Positions 17,240-26,141 are shown, counted from the stretch's first letter. The stretch is 64,000 bases of DNA from Paraburkholderia sejongensis (GCF_020880815.1 NZ_JAJITD010000019.1:62001-126000), one strand, 5' to 3'. The notes: generated from the sequence alone by a model not told the origin. A program made the numbers and translations.

Positions 17240-18874
17240 TCAGCTCGCTTCGGCCGACGTGACCGCGGCGTTCGCGAGTCCTTGCCGGGCCGCGCCATGT
17301 TCGGCTGGATGGCCGGCAAAGGTGTCGCCCTGCGCGGCAGGTGCGGCGGGTGCATACGCGAAGTAATCGTCGAGGCGGAAGCTGCTGGTGGCTTGGCGAA
17401 ACCTGTACGCGAAGCCCGGCCACAGCGTGGTGTTCTTGCCGGTCTTCGGATCGAGATACCAGCTGTTGCAGCCGCCGGTCGACCAGATCGCGCGTCCGAG
17501 CTTCTGCTGGATGCGCTCGTTGTACTGACGCTCGACCTGCGGACGCACTTCGATCGCGGCCGTGCGCTCCGCTTTCATCGTCTGCAGTGCCTGCAGGATG
17601 TATTCGACCTGCGACTCGATCATGAACACCATCGAGTTATGGCCGAGCCCGGTGTTCGGGCCGACGATCATGAAAAAGTTCGGATAGCCAGGCAAGGTCG
17701 TACCGAGATACGCGTGCGCGCCGTCGCGCCACGTATCGACGATGTCGACGCCGCCGCGCCCGCGCACGACGCCCGGCGCAAACGGATCGGCAACCTGGAA
17801 GCCGGTGCCGAAGATCAGACAGTCGGCCGGGTGGCGTACGCCGTCGGTCGTGACGACCGCGTCGGCCTCGATCCGCGCGATGCCGGTCGTGTTGACCGAC
17901 ACGTTCGGCTGCGCTACAGCCGGGAAGTAGTCGTTCGAGATCAGGATGCGCTTGCAGCCCATCGTGTAGTTCGGCGTGAGCGTCGCGCGCAGTTGCGGGT
18001 CGGGCACCTGGCGGCGCAAATGGCGCGCGGCGACTTTCTGCGCGGTCTTCATCAGCGACGGATGCACCGCGAAGCCGACTGCGCGCGATTCGAGCATCCA
18101 GTACAGCGCCGAACGCATGATCTTCTGCGTGAACGGCAGCCGTTTGAACAGCCATTGTTCGAGCGGCTTCAGCGGCCGGTCGGCCTTCGGCATGATCCAC
18201 GGCGGAGTGCGCTGGAATAGTTCGAGGTGCGCGACGCGCGGCTGGATTTGCGGCACGAACTGGATCGCGCTCGCGCCGGTGCCGATCACCGCGACGCGTT
18301 TGCCTTCGAGCGGATAGCTGTGATCCCAGTGCTGCGAATGAAACGCCTTGCCCGCGAAGTTTTCGATGCCGGGAATCTCGGGCAGCGCCGCGCGCGACAG
18401 TCCGCCCATCCCCGAAACCAGCACGCGCGCCGACCATTGCTGGCCGTTCGCGAAGCGCAGTTGCCAACGGTGGCGCGTTTCGTCGTAGTGCGCGCTGGCG
18501 AGTTCATGACCGAAGCGCAGATGCGGCTCGATGCCGAAGCGTCGCGTGCAGTCTTCGAGATACGCGCGAATTTCCGGTTGGCGCGCGAACATGCGGCTCC
18601 AGCGCGGATTCGGCGCGAACGAAAACGAGTAGACGTGCGATTGGACATCGCACGCGCAGCCGGGGTAGTGGTTGTCGCGCCAGGTGCCGCCGACCGAATC
18701 GGCTTTCTCGGCGATCACGAAATCGGTAAAGCCGGCCTGCCGCAGACGGATCGCCATGCCGAGGCCCGCGAAGCCGGAGCCGATGATCGCAACGTCGGTC
18801 TCGACCGGGGCGGGCTGCGCAGGCTCGCCCCGCTGGGACCGGGCGGCATCGTGGGACATCGTGCGGGCGTTCAT
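17240..18874 (-). CDS. Flavin-containing monooxygenase, Baeyer-Villiger type
   Basis: FAD- and NADPH-binding oxygenase of 544 aa. The FAD motif is GSGFAG (residues 32-37), the Baeyer-Villiger fingerprint FAGKAFHSQHW (173-183) is complete, and the NADPH motif is GTGASA (198-203). A late GTGF (in FGTGFQVADPF) also fits. It should insert oxygen next to a ketone to give an ester or lactone. I used the ATG at 18874 with AAGGAG upstream; the in-frame start at 18952 would place the promoter palindrome inside the gene. It is first in an operon with SDR, diiron-like hydrolase and alpha/beta hydrolase. The layout recalls the mycobacterial mymA group. The substrate is unknown. Confidence 0.88.
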   Translation of the reverse strand: MNARTMSHDAARSQRGEPAQPAPVETDVAIIGSGFAGLGMAIRLRQAGFTDFVIAEKADSVGGTWRDNHYPGCACDVQSHVYSFSFAPNPRWSRMFARQPEIRAYLEDCTRRFGIEPHLRFGHELASAHYDETRHRWQLRFANGQQWSARVLVSGMGGLSRAALPEIPGIENFAGKAFHSQHWDHSYPLEGKRVAVIGTGASAIQFVPQIQPRVAHLELFQRTPPWIMPKADRPLKPLEQWLFKRLPFTQKIMRSALYWMLESRAVGFAVHPSLMKTAQKVAARHLRRQVPDPQLRATLTPNYTMGCKRILISNDYFPAVAQPNVSVNTTGIARIEADAVVTTDGVRHPADCLIFGTGFQVADPFAPGVVRGRGGVDIVDTWRDGAHAYLGTTLPGYPNFFMIVGPNTGLGHNSMVFMIESQVEYILQALQTMKAERTAAIEVRPQVERQYNERIQQKLGRAIWSTGGCNSWYLDPKTGKNTTLWPGFAYRFRQATSSFRLDDYFAYAPAAPAAQGDTFAGHPAEHGAARQGLANAAVTSAEAS

Positions 18875-18904
18875 CCGGACCGTCTCCTTGCTTACGCTGC
18901 TGAC

Positions 18905-18926
18905 TGTTACATTGAGTGATGTAACA
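18905..18926. promoter_or_regulatory. Palindromic operator of the monooxygenase operon
   Basis: TGTTACAT, 6 nt, ATGTAACA: a perfect 8-bp inverted repeat 31 bp before the monooxygenase start. It sits between that gene and the MerR regulator gene, where a MerR dimer would bind a promoter spacer. Confidence 0.75.
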
Positions 18927-19043
18927 ATAGAGGCGGAGAAGGTCGGACGCAAGGCGCTGGCTAGAAGGGGGGCTCTAGGACGGTCTCAAGCGCGCATCGT
19001 CGCGCGTGAATGCTTGGCCAGCGGATCAGGCGATCGCCGCAGC

Positions 19044-19934
19044 TTATTTTTTCGCTTTGCTTTTGCGCGCCGCGCCGCGTTTTTCCGCCGCTCGTTCGCG
19101 TTCGTGTGCGTGATGGCCGTCGGCCGGATGACCGAGCCTCGTCGCCATGATCGCCGCGACGCGGTCGCCGAGATAATCGCCGGACGCTTCTTCGAGCGCG
19201 CGATTCATCTCGCCTTCGACCAGCACGCTCGCGAGCGGCCGCAGCCGCCAGATCGCATCGACCAGCTCGGGCACGTCGGCGGGCGGCGGCAGCGCGTCGG
19301 CTTCGTAGCGATCGAGTTGACGCACGACCAGATCGACCAGCGCCTTCGCGATCGCGTTGAAATGCGGCCGCGCGATGCTGACCGCGTCCAGCAAGTCGGC
19401 GAGCGGAATGCCTTCCCTGGCCATCGTCGCGCCCGCGGCGATTGCGCTCGGGCTATTCGATACGAACGACAGTCCGTCGCGTTCCAGCACGCCCAGTTCG
19501 ACCGCTTTCGCGAGCGCGCTCGGCGACGCCTTGTCGCCGAACATCTGCAGCAGTTCGATCAGCGAGTACTTGCGCGGCCGTTCGCGCGACCAGCGTCCGC
19601 CAATCGCGGTTTCGAGTCCGAGGATCGAGCGCAGATCATGACCTTCGTCGACCGCCTTGATCAGATCCTGGATGTTCGCGAGCGTGTAGCCGCGCGCGAG
19701 CAGGTGATTGATCAGCTTCAGACGCGACACGTGCGTGTCGTCATAGACGCCGACCCGACCGCGCTTCTCCGGCGGCGCGAGCAGACCGCGATCCTGATAC
19801 GCGCGCACGTTGCGCACCGTGGTGTCGGTGACGCGCGCGAGTTCGTCGACGGTGTATTCGTTGCGCGGCGCGGTGGTGGCCGGCTGGGCGGGCGCGGCGG
19901 ACGCGCGGGGAGCGGAGGAAGACGGGTTCGGCAT
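19044..19934 (-). CDS. MerR-family transcriptional regulator
   Basis: Regulator of 296 aa. After a 25-residue Ala/Pro-rich tail, the MerR helix-turn-helix reads YTVDELARVTDTTVRNVRAYQDRGLL with the wing PEKRGRVGVYDDTHVSRL. The long C-terminal region (about 190 aa) exceeds the short coil of metal-sensing MerRs and probably binds an organic effector. No Cys cluster is visible. It lies immediately upstream of, and codirectional with, the monooxygenase operon, whose promoter carries the palindrome at 18905, so it is the likely activator. A basic tail (EKRGAARKSKAKK) ends the protein. Confidence 0.85.
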   Translation of the reverse strand: MPNPSSSAPRASAAPAQPATTAPRNEYTVDELARVTDTTVRNVRAYQDRGLLAPPEKRGRVGVYDDTHVSRLKLINHLLARGYTLANIQDLIKAVDEGHDLRSILGLETAIGGRWSRERPRKYSLIELLQMFGDKASPSALAKAVELGVLERDGLSFVSNSPSAIAAGATMAREGIPLADLLDAVSIARPHFNAIAKALVDLVVRQLDRYEADALPPPADVPELVDAIWRLRPLASVLVEGEMNRALEEASGDYLGDRVAAIMATRLGHPADGHHAHERERAAEKRGAARKSKAKK

Positions 19935-19980
19935 GCACGGATTCTAACGCGGCCGTGCGCGCGGCGACCAGCGCGCGGGC

Positions 19981-20562
19981 CTAGCGCCGCGCGCCGGCCG
20001 CTGCGTTTGAAACGTCGTCGGGCGCGGCCGACGCACCCGCGCCGAGCGTGCGTTGCATCAGCGTGGTATCGATCCAGCGGCCGTGCTTGTAGCCGACCGC
20101 TTTCAGCGTGCCGGTCAATTCAAAGCCGAGTTGCGTATGCAGCGACAGCGAGCCGCCGCGGCCGCCGTCGGCGATCACCGCGACCATCTGGCGCCACGGT
20201 CCCTGCTCGCAGCGTTCGATCAGCGCTTGCAACAGCACGCGGCCGATCCCGCGGCCGCGATACGCGTCGTTCACGTAGATCGAATCTTCGATCGTGTTGC
20301 GATACGCGGCGCGCGGCCGATACGGCGTCGCGTAGCAATAGCCGGCGATCGCGCCGTCGATTTCCGCGACCATGTATGGCAGACCGTGACTGCGCACCGA
20401 CGCGAGGCGGCCGCGCAGATCGTCGACGGACGGCGGGGTTTCTTCGAACGACGCGACGCCGTGGAGCACGTGGTGCGCGTAGATCGCCTGGATCGCGACG
20501 AGGTCGGCTTCGGTCGCGTCGCGGATGACCGGGCTGTTGGAGGTAACGCTAGTGACACTCAT
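19981..20562 (-). CDS. GNAT N-acetyltransferase, phosphinothricin acetyltransferase-like
   Basis: Cytosolic acetyl-CoA-dependent acetyltransferase of 193 aa. IRDATEADLVAIQAIYAHHV at the N terminus, FEETPP, the YVNDAYRGRGIGRVLL acetyl-CoA loop and LGFELTGTLKAVGYKHGRW are hallmarks of the Pat/Bar/YncA/MddA branch, which acetylates phosphinothricin, methionine sulfoximine or related amino acids. An AGGA ribosome site precedes the ATG. Its true substrate cannot be read from sequence. It ends 46 bp after the start of the MerR gene in the same direction. Confidence 0.88.
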   Translation of the reverse strand: MSVTSVTSNSPVIRDATEADLVAIQAIYAHHVLHGVASFEETPPSVDDLRGRLASVRSHGLPYMVAEIDGAIAGYCYATPYRPRAAYRNTIEDSIYVNDAYRGRGIGRVLLQALIERCEQGPWRQMVAVIADGGRGGSLSLHTQLGFELTGTLKAVGYKHGRWIDTTLMQRTLGAGASAAPDDVSNAAAGARR

Positions 20563-20719
20563 GCGGATGTCCTGCTGCGGCGGGAGGCGGTGGGTGAGGC
20601 GATTCGCGCCATCATGACATACCGGTTCGCGCGCCGTCAGATCCGGTCCCGAAAAAGCGCTCGTGACAAGCCGCGCGACTCGCGCGGTTGGCGCGGCTTA
20701 GACAGGACTCACACCGGAC

Positions 20720-21616
20720 TCACACAGGACGTTGCGCGGGCGCTGTGCGCGCAAAGCGCCGCGCCCCCGCCACGCAGGCCACCACGACCACGGTCACGAT
20801 AATCATCGACGCCGGCACCTGCTCGTGCAGCAGCACGCCGGCCAGTAGCAGTCCGAAGAACGGTTGCAGCAGTTGCAGTTGCCCGACTGCCGCGATGCCG
20901 CCCAGCGCGAGCCCGCGATACCAGAACACGAAACCGATCAGCATGCTGAACAGCGACACGTACGCGAGCCCCCACAGCGCGGCCGCGCCGACGCCGTCGA
21001 ACGACGCGGGACGGGTCCACCAGGCGAGCGGCAGCATCAGCGGCAGCGACAGCACCAGCGCCCACGAAATCACCTGCCAGCCGCCCAGATGACGCGACAG
21101 CCGCGCGCCTTCCGCATAGCCGAGTCCGCAGACGATGATCGCCGCGAGCATCAGCGCGTCGCCGAGCGGCGACGCATCGATGCCGTGCCGCAACGCGAAT
21201 GCGGCGACCGCGCTGCTGCCGAGCGCCGAGAACAGCCAGAACGCCGGTTGCGGCCGCTCACCGCCGCGCAGCACGCCGAAGATCGCGGTGGCGAGCGGCA
21301 GCAGGCCGATGAACACGACCGCATGCGCGGCGCTCACGTGGCGCAGCGCAAGCGCGGTCAGCAGCGGAAAGCCGACCACCACGCCGAGCGCGACGACCAC
21401 CAGCGGCAACAAATCGCGCCGCTGCGGCCGTGTTTCGCGGAACACCAGCAACAGCAGCAGCCCGAGGATGCCGGCGATGGTCGCGCGCGCGACCGTCAGA
21501 AATATCGGATCGAGTCCCTGCACGGCGAGCCGGGTGGCCGGCAGCGAACCGCTGAAAATCAGTACGCCCGCGAAACCGCTGAGCCAGCCGTTGGTGGTCT
21601 TGTCCATCGCAAACAT
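20720..21616 (-). CDS. EamA/DMT-family transporter
   Basis: Inner-membrane protein of 298 aa with ten predicted helices in two EamA repeats, the drug/metabolite exporter fold. Typical segments are SGSLPATRLAVQGLDPIFLTVARATIAG and the second-repeat FWYRGLALGGIAAVGQLQLLQPFFGLLLAG. It is divergent from a MocR regulator, a common pairing in which the regulator controls its neighbour, so it probably exports an amino acid or amine. An alternative ATG nine bases downstream is possible. Confidence 0.88.
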   Translation of the reverse strand: MFAMDKTTNGWLSGFAGVLIFSGSLPATRLAVQGLDPIFLTVARATIAGILGLLLLLVFRETRPQRRDLLPLVVVALGVVVGFPLLTALALRHVSAAHAVVFIGLLPLATAIFGVLRGGERPQPAFWLFSALGSSAVAAFALRHGIDASPLGDALMLAAIIVCGLGYAEGARLSRHLGGWQVISWALVLSLPLMLPLAWWTRPASFDGVGAAALWGLAYVSLFSMLIGFVFWYRGLALGGIAAVGQLQLLQPFFGLLLAGVLLHEQVPASMIIVTVVVVACVAGARRFARTAPAQRPV

Positions 21617-21677
21617 CCCGTGCGCTAAAAGATCTCGATGATGCTCGCCCGCGCGGAAAACGTTAAGCTACAGATCA

Positions 21678-21699
21678 GTACAGTTCGCACAAACTGTAC
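21678..21699. promoter_or_regulatory. MocR operator-like palindrome
   Basis: GTACAGTT, 6 nt, AACTGTAC: a perfect inverted repeat between the divergent EamA and MocR genes. A further CAGTACAG lies at 21711-21718 beside the MocR start, giving three similar half-elements, as MocR proteins often bind. Confidence 0.75.
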
Positions 21700-21718
21700 C
21701 GAACAAGGAGCAGTACAG

Positions 21719-23152
21719 ATGGCACCAAGCAGCGACAACGAGGTGGGGCCGGGCACGCGTGTCGGCCTCGTGATGGAACGTCTGCGCGAGCGCATCGCGA
21801 GCCGCGCGCTGATGCCGGGCGCACGCGTGCCGTCGATCCGCGCGATGACGGACGCGCTCGGCGTGTCGAAGTCGACCGTCGTGGAAGCTTATGACCGGCT
21901 GGTCGCGGAAGGGACGATCGTCGCACGGCGCGGCTCGGGTTTCTTCGTGTCCGGACATGCACCGCCGCTCGCGCTCGCCGATCTCGGCCCGCGCCTCGAT
22001 CGCGAGGTCGATCCGCTGTGGCTCACGCGGCAATCGCTGGAAACCGGCTCGGCCGCGCTGAAACCCGGCTGCGGCTGGATGCCGGCGTCGTGGCTGCCGG
22101 AAGACGGAGTGCGCCGCGCGCTGCGCGCGGTGGCGCGCGATCCGCAGTCCTTGCTGGCCGACTATTCGAGTCCGGCCGGCTTGCCGGCGCTGCGCCAACA
22201 ACTGACGTGGCGGCTCGCGCAGCACGGCGTCGACGCGCCGCCCGAGCAGATCGTGCTGTCCGACGGCGGCACCCACGCGCTCGATCTGGTGTGCCGCTTC
22301 CTGCTGGAGCCGGGCGATACCGTGCTGATCGACGATCCGTGTTACTTCAATTTCCAGGCGTTGCTGCGCGCGCACCGGGTGCGTATCGCAAGCGTGCCTT
22401 ATACGCCGCAGGGGCCGGATCTCGCCGCGTTCGAGCGGGCGCTGCGCGAGCATCGGCCGCGGCTGTATGTGACCAATTCGGCGATCCACAATCCGACCGG
22501 CGCGACGCTCGCGCCGGCCGTCGCGCACCGGCTCCTGAAACTGGCGGGCGAGCACGACCTGCTGATCGTCGAGGACGATATCTTCGCGGATTTCGAGGAC
22601 GAGCCCGCGCCGCGCCTCGCCGCGTTCGACGGCCTCGCGCGGGTGGTGTCGATCGGCAGTTTTTCGAAGACCTTGTCGGCGGCGGCGCGTTGCGGGTATA
22701 TCGCCGCGCGGGGCGACTGGGTCGAGCCGTTGATCGATCTGAAGCTCGCGACCTCGTTCGGCAACGGTCAACTGACCGCGAGCGTCGTGCACCGGATGCT
22801 GGTCGACGGCACCTATCGGCGTCATCTCGAAGCGATGCGCGCAAAGCTTGCCGATGCGATGGGTGAGACGGTCAGGCGGCTCGGTTACGCGGGCCTCGGC
22901 ATCTGGACGCTGCCGCGCGCGGGGCTGTTCGTGTGGGCGCGGCTGCCCGGCGGGCTCGATGCCGCCGAGGTCGCGCGTCATGCGCTCAGCGAGGGCGTGG
23001 TGTTCGCGCCGGGCAACGTGTTCAGCGCGTCGCAGGCGGCGGCCGGATTCCTGCGTTTTAACGTGTCGCAATGCAATCGGCCAAAGGTGTACGAGGCACT
23101 GCAACGCGCGATGGAGGCGAGCACGGTGGCCGGTGCGCATGAGCGCATTTGA
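21719..23152 (+). CDS. MocR-type regulator (GntR DNA-binding domain fused to aminotransferase fold)
   Basis: Regulator of 477 aa. The N-terminal GntR winged helix spans about residues 12-80 (GARVPSIRAMTDALGVSKSTVVEAYDRL, wing RRGSGFFV). The rest is a fold-type I aminotransferase-like domain with SDGGTHALDLV, NSAIHNPTG, the VEDDIF cofactor Asp region and the PLP Lys in IGSFSKTL. Such proteins sense amino acids or vitamin B6 through PLP. AAGGAG precedes the ATG at 21719; the in-frame start at 21638 would place the operator palindrome inside the gene. It likely controls the divergent EamA exporter and itself. Confidence 0.92.
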   Translation: MAPSSDNEVGPGTRVGLVMERLRERIASRALMPGARVPSIRAMTDALGVSKSTVVEAYDRLVAEGTIVARRGSGFFVSGHAPPLALADLGPRLDREVDPLWLTRQSLETGSAALKPGCGWMPASWLPEDGVRRALRAVARDPQSLLADYSSPAGLPALRQQLTWRLAQHGVDAPPEQIVLSDGGTHALDLVCRFLLEPGDTVLIDDPCYFNFQALLRAHRVRIASVPYTPQGPDLAAFERALREHRPRLYVTNSAIHNPTGATLAPAVAHRLLKLAGEHDLLIVEDDIFADFEDEPAPRLAAFDGLARVVSIGSFSKTLSAAARCGYIAARGDWVEPLIDLKLATSFGNGQLTASVVHRMLVDGTYRRHLEAMRAKLADAMGETVRRLGYAGLGIWTLPRAGLFVWARLPGGLDAAEVARHALSEGVVFAPGNVFSASQAAAGFLRFNVSQCNRPKVYEALQRAMEASTVAGAHERI

Positions 23153-23165
23153 GGCGCGCTCGATT

Positions 23166-23207
23166 CGCGTTTGAATCCCGCTTGACGCGCGCTTGGATCC
23201 CGTTTGA
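23166..23207 (+). repeat. Short imperfect direct repeat after the MocR gene
   Basis: Two 20-nt units 22 bp apart (23166-23185 and 23188-23207) that differ at three positions: CGCGTTTGAATCCCGCTTGA and CGCGCTTGGATCCCGTTTGA. It lies in the convergent gap between the MocR and TAXI genes. Function is unknown. Confidence 0.6.
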
Positions 23208-23267
23208 CGCGCCCGCGCGTGCCGCCGCTTCACCGCGAGCGCCACGCGGCCGGCTACCGCTAGTGCG

Positions 23268-24338
23268 CTATTTGCACAGCAACAGCATCCGCTCCTGCTC
23301 CGAGCACGGCGTGCGCGGTTTCTGCGCGGCCTGCACGGCCGTCGCGTTCTGTGCGGTGCGGTTCGCGAGGCACGCGCGCAGATGTTTCTCGACCGGCGAG
23401 TAGTACTTCCAGCCGCGCACGAGAGTCGGCAGTTCGAGTTTCACCTGCTTCCATTTCGGGTGGCCGTGCTCCTGTAAATTGTCGAAGTTCGCGCACAACG
23501 AGTCGGCAAAATGATTCAGATTACTAACCGTGTCGCGCAGGCCGTAGTCGTAGGTAACCAGAAACGCCTTCACCGTCAGGCCGGGTACGTCTTCCTTGAG
23601 CCAGGTCGGATAGCTGCTTTGCCGGATCGTGGTCGGAAAATAGGTCTGTTTCGCGCGCGTGGTTTCCGCCGCGTTCGGGTCGACCGGCAGTAGCCGCAAC
23701 TGCGACAGCAACTCGGGTTTCATCTGGGTGAACAGGTTCGCCGGCTGGCCGACCACGATGATCGCGACGTCGACCTTGTTGACGATCAGCGCGGCTAGCG
23801 CATCCTCGTTGCTCAGATGCTGGACGTTCTGTTCGGGAATCGGCTGGCCGAACATCAGTCGATAGAGCGTCGTCGCCGACTGCGCGGTGCCGCTGCCGAG
23901 CAGCCCGACGCTGATGTTTTTGCCCTTGATGTCGGCGAGCGTCTTGAGCGGCGAGTCCGCACGCACGACGACGTTAATTTCCTCGTCGTAGAGCGGCATG
24001 ATCAGCCGCAATGGCCGGATGGTCGTGCCCGCATCGGGGTTGCCCGAGTTGGCCATGTCGATGAACGCCTGGTACACGTCCGACTGCACCAGCGCGAGCT
24101 TCACGTTCGGCTCGTAACGCATCCGCTGCACGTTTTCGGCCGAGCCTTTCGACGCCACTACTTCGAGATCGATGTTGACCGGCGGAGCCACCCATTTCGC
24201 CAGATCGTTGCCGATCTGGATATAGGTGCCGCGCTCGGGACCGGTGACGATCTTGTAGTGCGCCGGTTCGGCGCTCGCCGCCAGACCTGGAAGCAGTGCC
24301 GCCAGCGCCAGCCACCCCGCGAAAAGTCTCTTCAGCAT
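23268..24338 (-). CDS. TAXI-family TRAP solute-binding protein (orphan)
   Basis: Periplasmic binding protein of 356 aa of the TAXI family. The signal peptide MLKRLFAGWLALAALLPGLAASA is followed by the family start YKIVTGPERGTYIQIGNDLAKW. The central LADIKGKNISVGLLGSGTAQSA and LSNEDALAALIVNKVDVAIIVVGQPA match the fold. No fused DctQM permease gene is adjacent, unusual for TAXI systems. The C terminus has a Cys-containing extension (CLANRT, PCSEQERMLLLCK) that may form a disulfide. Substrate is unknown. The 352-bp upstream interval (24339-24690) shows no gene and presumably holds its promoter. Confidence 0.85.
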   Translation of the reverse strand: MLKRLFAGWLALAALLPGLAASAEPAHYKIVTGPERGTYIQIGNDLAKWVAPPVNIDLEVVASKGSAENVQRMRYEPNVKLALVQSDVYQAFIDMANSGNPDAGTTIRPLRLIMPLYDEEINVVVRADSPLKTLADIKGKNISVGLLGSGTAQSATTLYRLMFGQPIPEQNVQHLSNEDALAALIVNKVDVAIIVVGQPANLFTQMKPELLSQLRLLPVDPNAAETTRAKQTYFPTTIRQSSYPTWLKEDVPGLTVKAFLVTYDYGLRDTVSNLNHFADSLCANFDNLQEHGHPKWKQVKLELPTLVRGWKYYSPVEKHLRACLANRTAQNATAVQAAQKPRTPCSEQERMLLLCK

Positions 24339-24690
24339 GGTCTTTCTACCTATCGGTCAGGTTGATCCAGCTTCGCGCGCGGGTCGCACGCCAAGCACCA
24401 GAGATCCGGTTGCCATGTCATGTTCGAGCCGCTGTGAAGGTCGGTCCGTCTGTTGCCGCTCAGAAGACGCCCAATAATGTGCGGGGTAGAACAGACAGCG
24501 GCCGCTTGATTCGGTATGCGAATAGTTTCCCTCTGGCCAGGTCGCGCGATGCGCGTCCGCAGCGTCGCGTGAACCTTGAGGCGGCACCGTGTGCTGCCGA
24601 GGGTTCATGCGACAGGCGGGCGTGCCGGTTGCGGTCGACCCGGTTGCACGGGTGTTGTCCGGTCGCTGCCGGCGGTGGTTCGCCGGGCGC

Positions 24691-25950
24691 TTACGCGGCC
24701 GCGGCCGTCTGCTGTGGCGCGTGCGCGAGCGCTGCGCCCGGCGGCACTGCGCCCGGCGCCGCCGCATGCGGTGGCGTGAGCGGCGCCCAGCCGGTCTCGC
24801 GAATCACGCGTTCGAGTATGGTTTTTGCCGCATCGTTGCTGCTGTCGATCGCCAGTGCGTCGTTCGCGTGCTGACGCGCGCATGGCCACGATTGCTGCGC
24901 GACGCAGGTCTGCGCGGCCTGCAATGCGCGGTCGCGGCGCTCGACGAGCGGGCGCATCTGGCCGGCCAGATCGCGTGCGTCGCTGTTGCCGGGTTGCAGC
25001 GTCTGGACCACGGCGAGCGCGGCGAGCGCCTGCGAAAGGTCGTTCGCGTGGAACGCGGTGCGCGCGGCCTGCAGCGCTTGCGCGGCGTCGCGGTACTGCG
25101 GCGCGGGCCGCACGGTGGCCGCGGCGAGCGGCGGCGTGGGCGCGCCGGGTGCCGCGGGCGCGGCAGGTGCAGCCGGTGCCGCGGGGGCGACCGCAGCAAG
25201 CGGCGCCGCGGGCGCGACTCGCGCGATCGCGGCAGCAGGCGCGGCTGGCGTAGGCGCAGGTGCGGGCGCAGGCGCGGGCGCGGGCGGGGCGGCATTAGCG
25301 GCAGTCTGAGGCGCGGCGGTCGGCGCGGCAGCGGCGGGTGCAACCGGGCGGGGCGTCGCGGCCGCATGCGCGCCGAGCGCCTGCGCTGTGGTCGGCGCCG
25401 CCGCCAGCGGCGCGATGGTGCCGGCCGTGATGGAGCCGGTCGGCGCGGTGCCGGCGATTGGTCTGGGATCCTGAGTAATCTGCTCGACACCCTTGTCTTC
25501 TGATTCGCCGCCGACGCTAAATAGCGCATAAGCGACGTAGGCAACCACGCCCACGACGATCGCGCCTATCACGTACAGCACACGGCGGATCGTCTGCGCA
25601 GGGTTGCGCGGCGCATAGTACGGATCCTCGAACTCGGGGATCGTCGTTTCCGTAGTCGATACCAGCGCGGTGTGTCGGAGCGGCTGGCTGGGCAGCAGAT
25701 CTTCGGTATGCAGCGCGGGCGTGGCCAGGCTTGCTGCGTCAGCGCTGCCGGGCGCGTCGTCGAAATGCGGCAGCGGCTTGTGCGTGGCACTCGCGCGGCT
25801 GCCGGGAATGCCGCTGCGGTGATGCGGATCCCATTCGAGCGGATGCGCGGTGCCGCAATACGGACATAAATCGACTTGCCGGTACAGCGCGCCGCCGCAG
25901 CGTTTGCAGGGTGTCGGAAAACTTTGGCCAGTTGCTGTCTGGGTAGACAT
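24691..25950 (-). CDS. Zinc-ribbon membrane protein with Ala/Pro-rich linker and TPR-like tail
   Basis: Protein of 419 aa with an unusual layout. The N-terminal zinc ribbon has two CxxC pairs (CKRCGG, CPYCGT; residues 15-35). A cytoplasmic linker leads to one membrane helix (about 126-146, YVIGAIVVGVVAYVAYALF). A long Ala/Pro-rich low-complexity stretch (about 180-285) is followed by a helical tail whose pattern (AAQALQAARTAFHANDLSQALAAL and ARQHANDALAIDSSNDAAKTILERV) resembles TPR-type repeats. Topology is probably cytoplasmic ribbon, periplasmic tail. I recognise no characterised family; similar proteins are annotated as hypothetical in Burkholderia relatives. It may organise or monitor an envelope process. 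The start is the first ATG and has a weak ribosome site. Confidence 0.72.
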   Translation of the reverse strand: MSTQTATGQSFPTPCKRCGGALYRQVDLCPYCGTAHPLEWDPHHRSGIPGSRASATHKPLPHFDDAPGSADAASLATPALHTEDLLPSQPLRHTALVSTTETTIPEFEDPYYAPRNPAQTIRRVLYVIGAIVVGVVAYVAYALFSVGGESEDKGVEQITQDPRPIAGTAPTGSITAGTIAPLAAAPTTAQALGAHAAATPRPVAPAAAAPTAAPQTAANAAPPAPAPAPAPAPTPAAPAAAIARVAPAAPLAAVAPAAPAAPAAPAAPGAPTPPLAAATVRPAPQYRDAAQALQAARTAFHANDLSQALAALAVVQTLQPGNSDARDLAGQMRPLVERRDRALQAAQTCVAQQSWPCARQHANDALAIDSSNDAAKTILERVIRETGWAPLTPPHAAAPGAVPPGAALAHAPQQTAAAA

Positions 25951-26141
25951 GCCGTGGACCCACCTTTAGTAAACGATGCCATGAAGGCATGCTCCGGATC
26001 GTGTTGAGGCAGGAGCCTTGTCCGCGGAAATACGATCCACATGCGGGGAGAGTCTCGGAGACGTAAGTCTCGCCTACGTTGGTGAGGGTTCCAATATGTG
26101 GCGTTTCAAACAGAACGTCAATTGCCAGGGGCCCCTATGTT

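Noticed and set aside
25100..25330. Ala/Pro-coding low-complexity tract as a variable-number tandem repeat
   Set aside because: The DNA shows no fixed unit; the bias is explained by an Ala/Pro-rich protein linker in frame.
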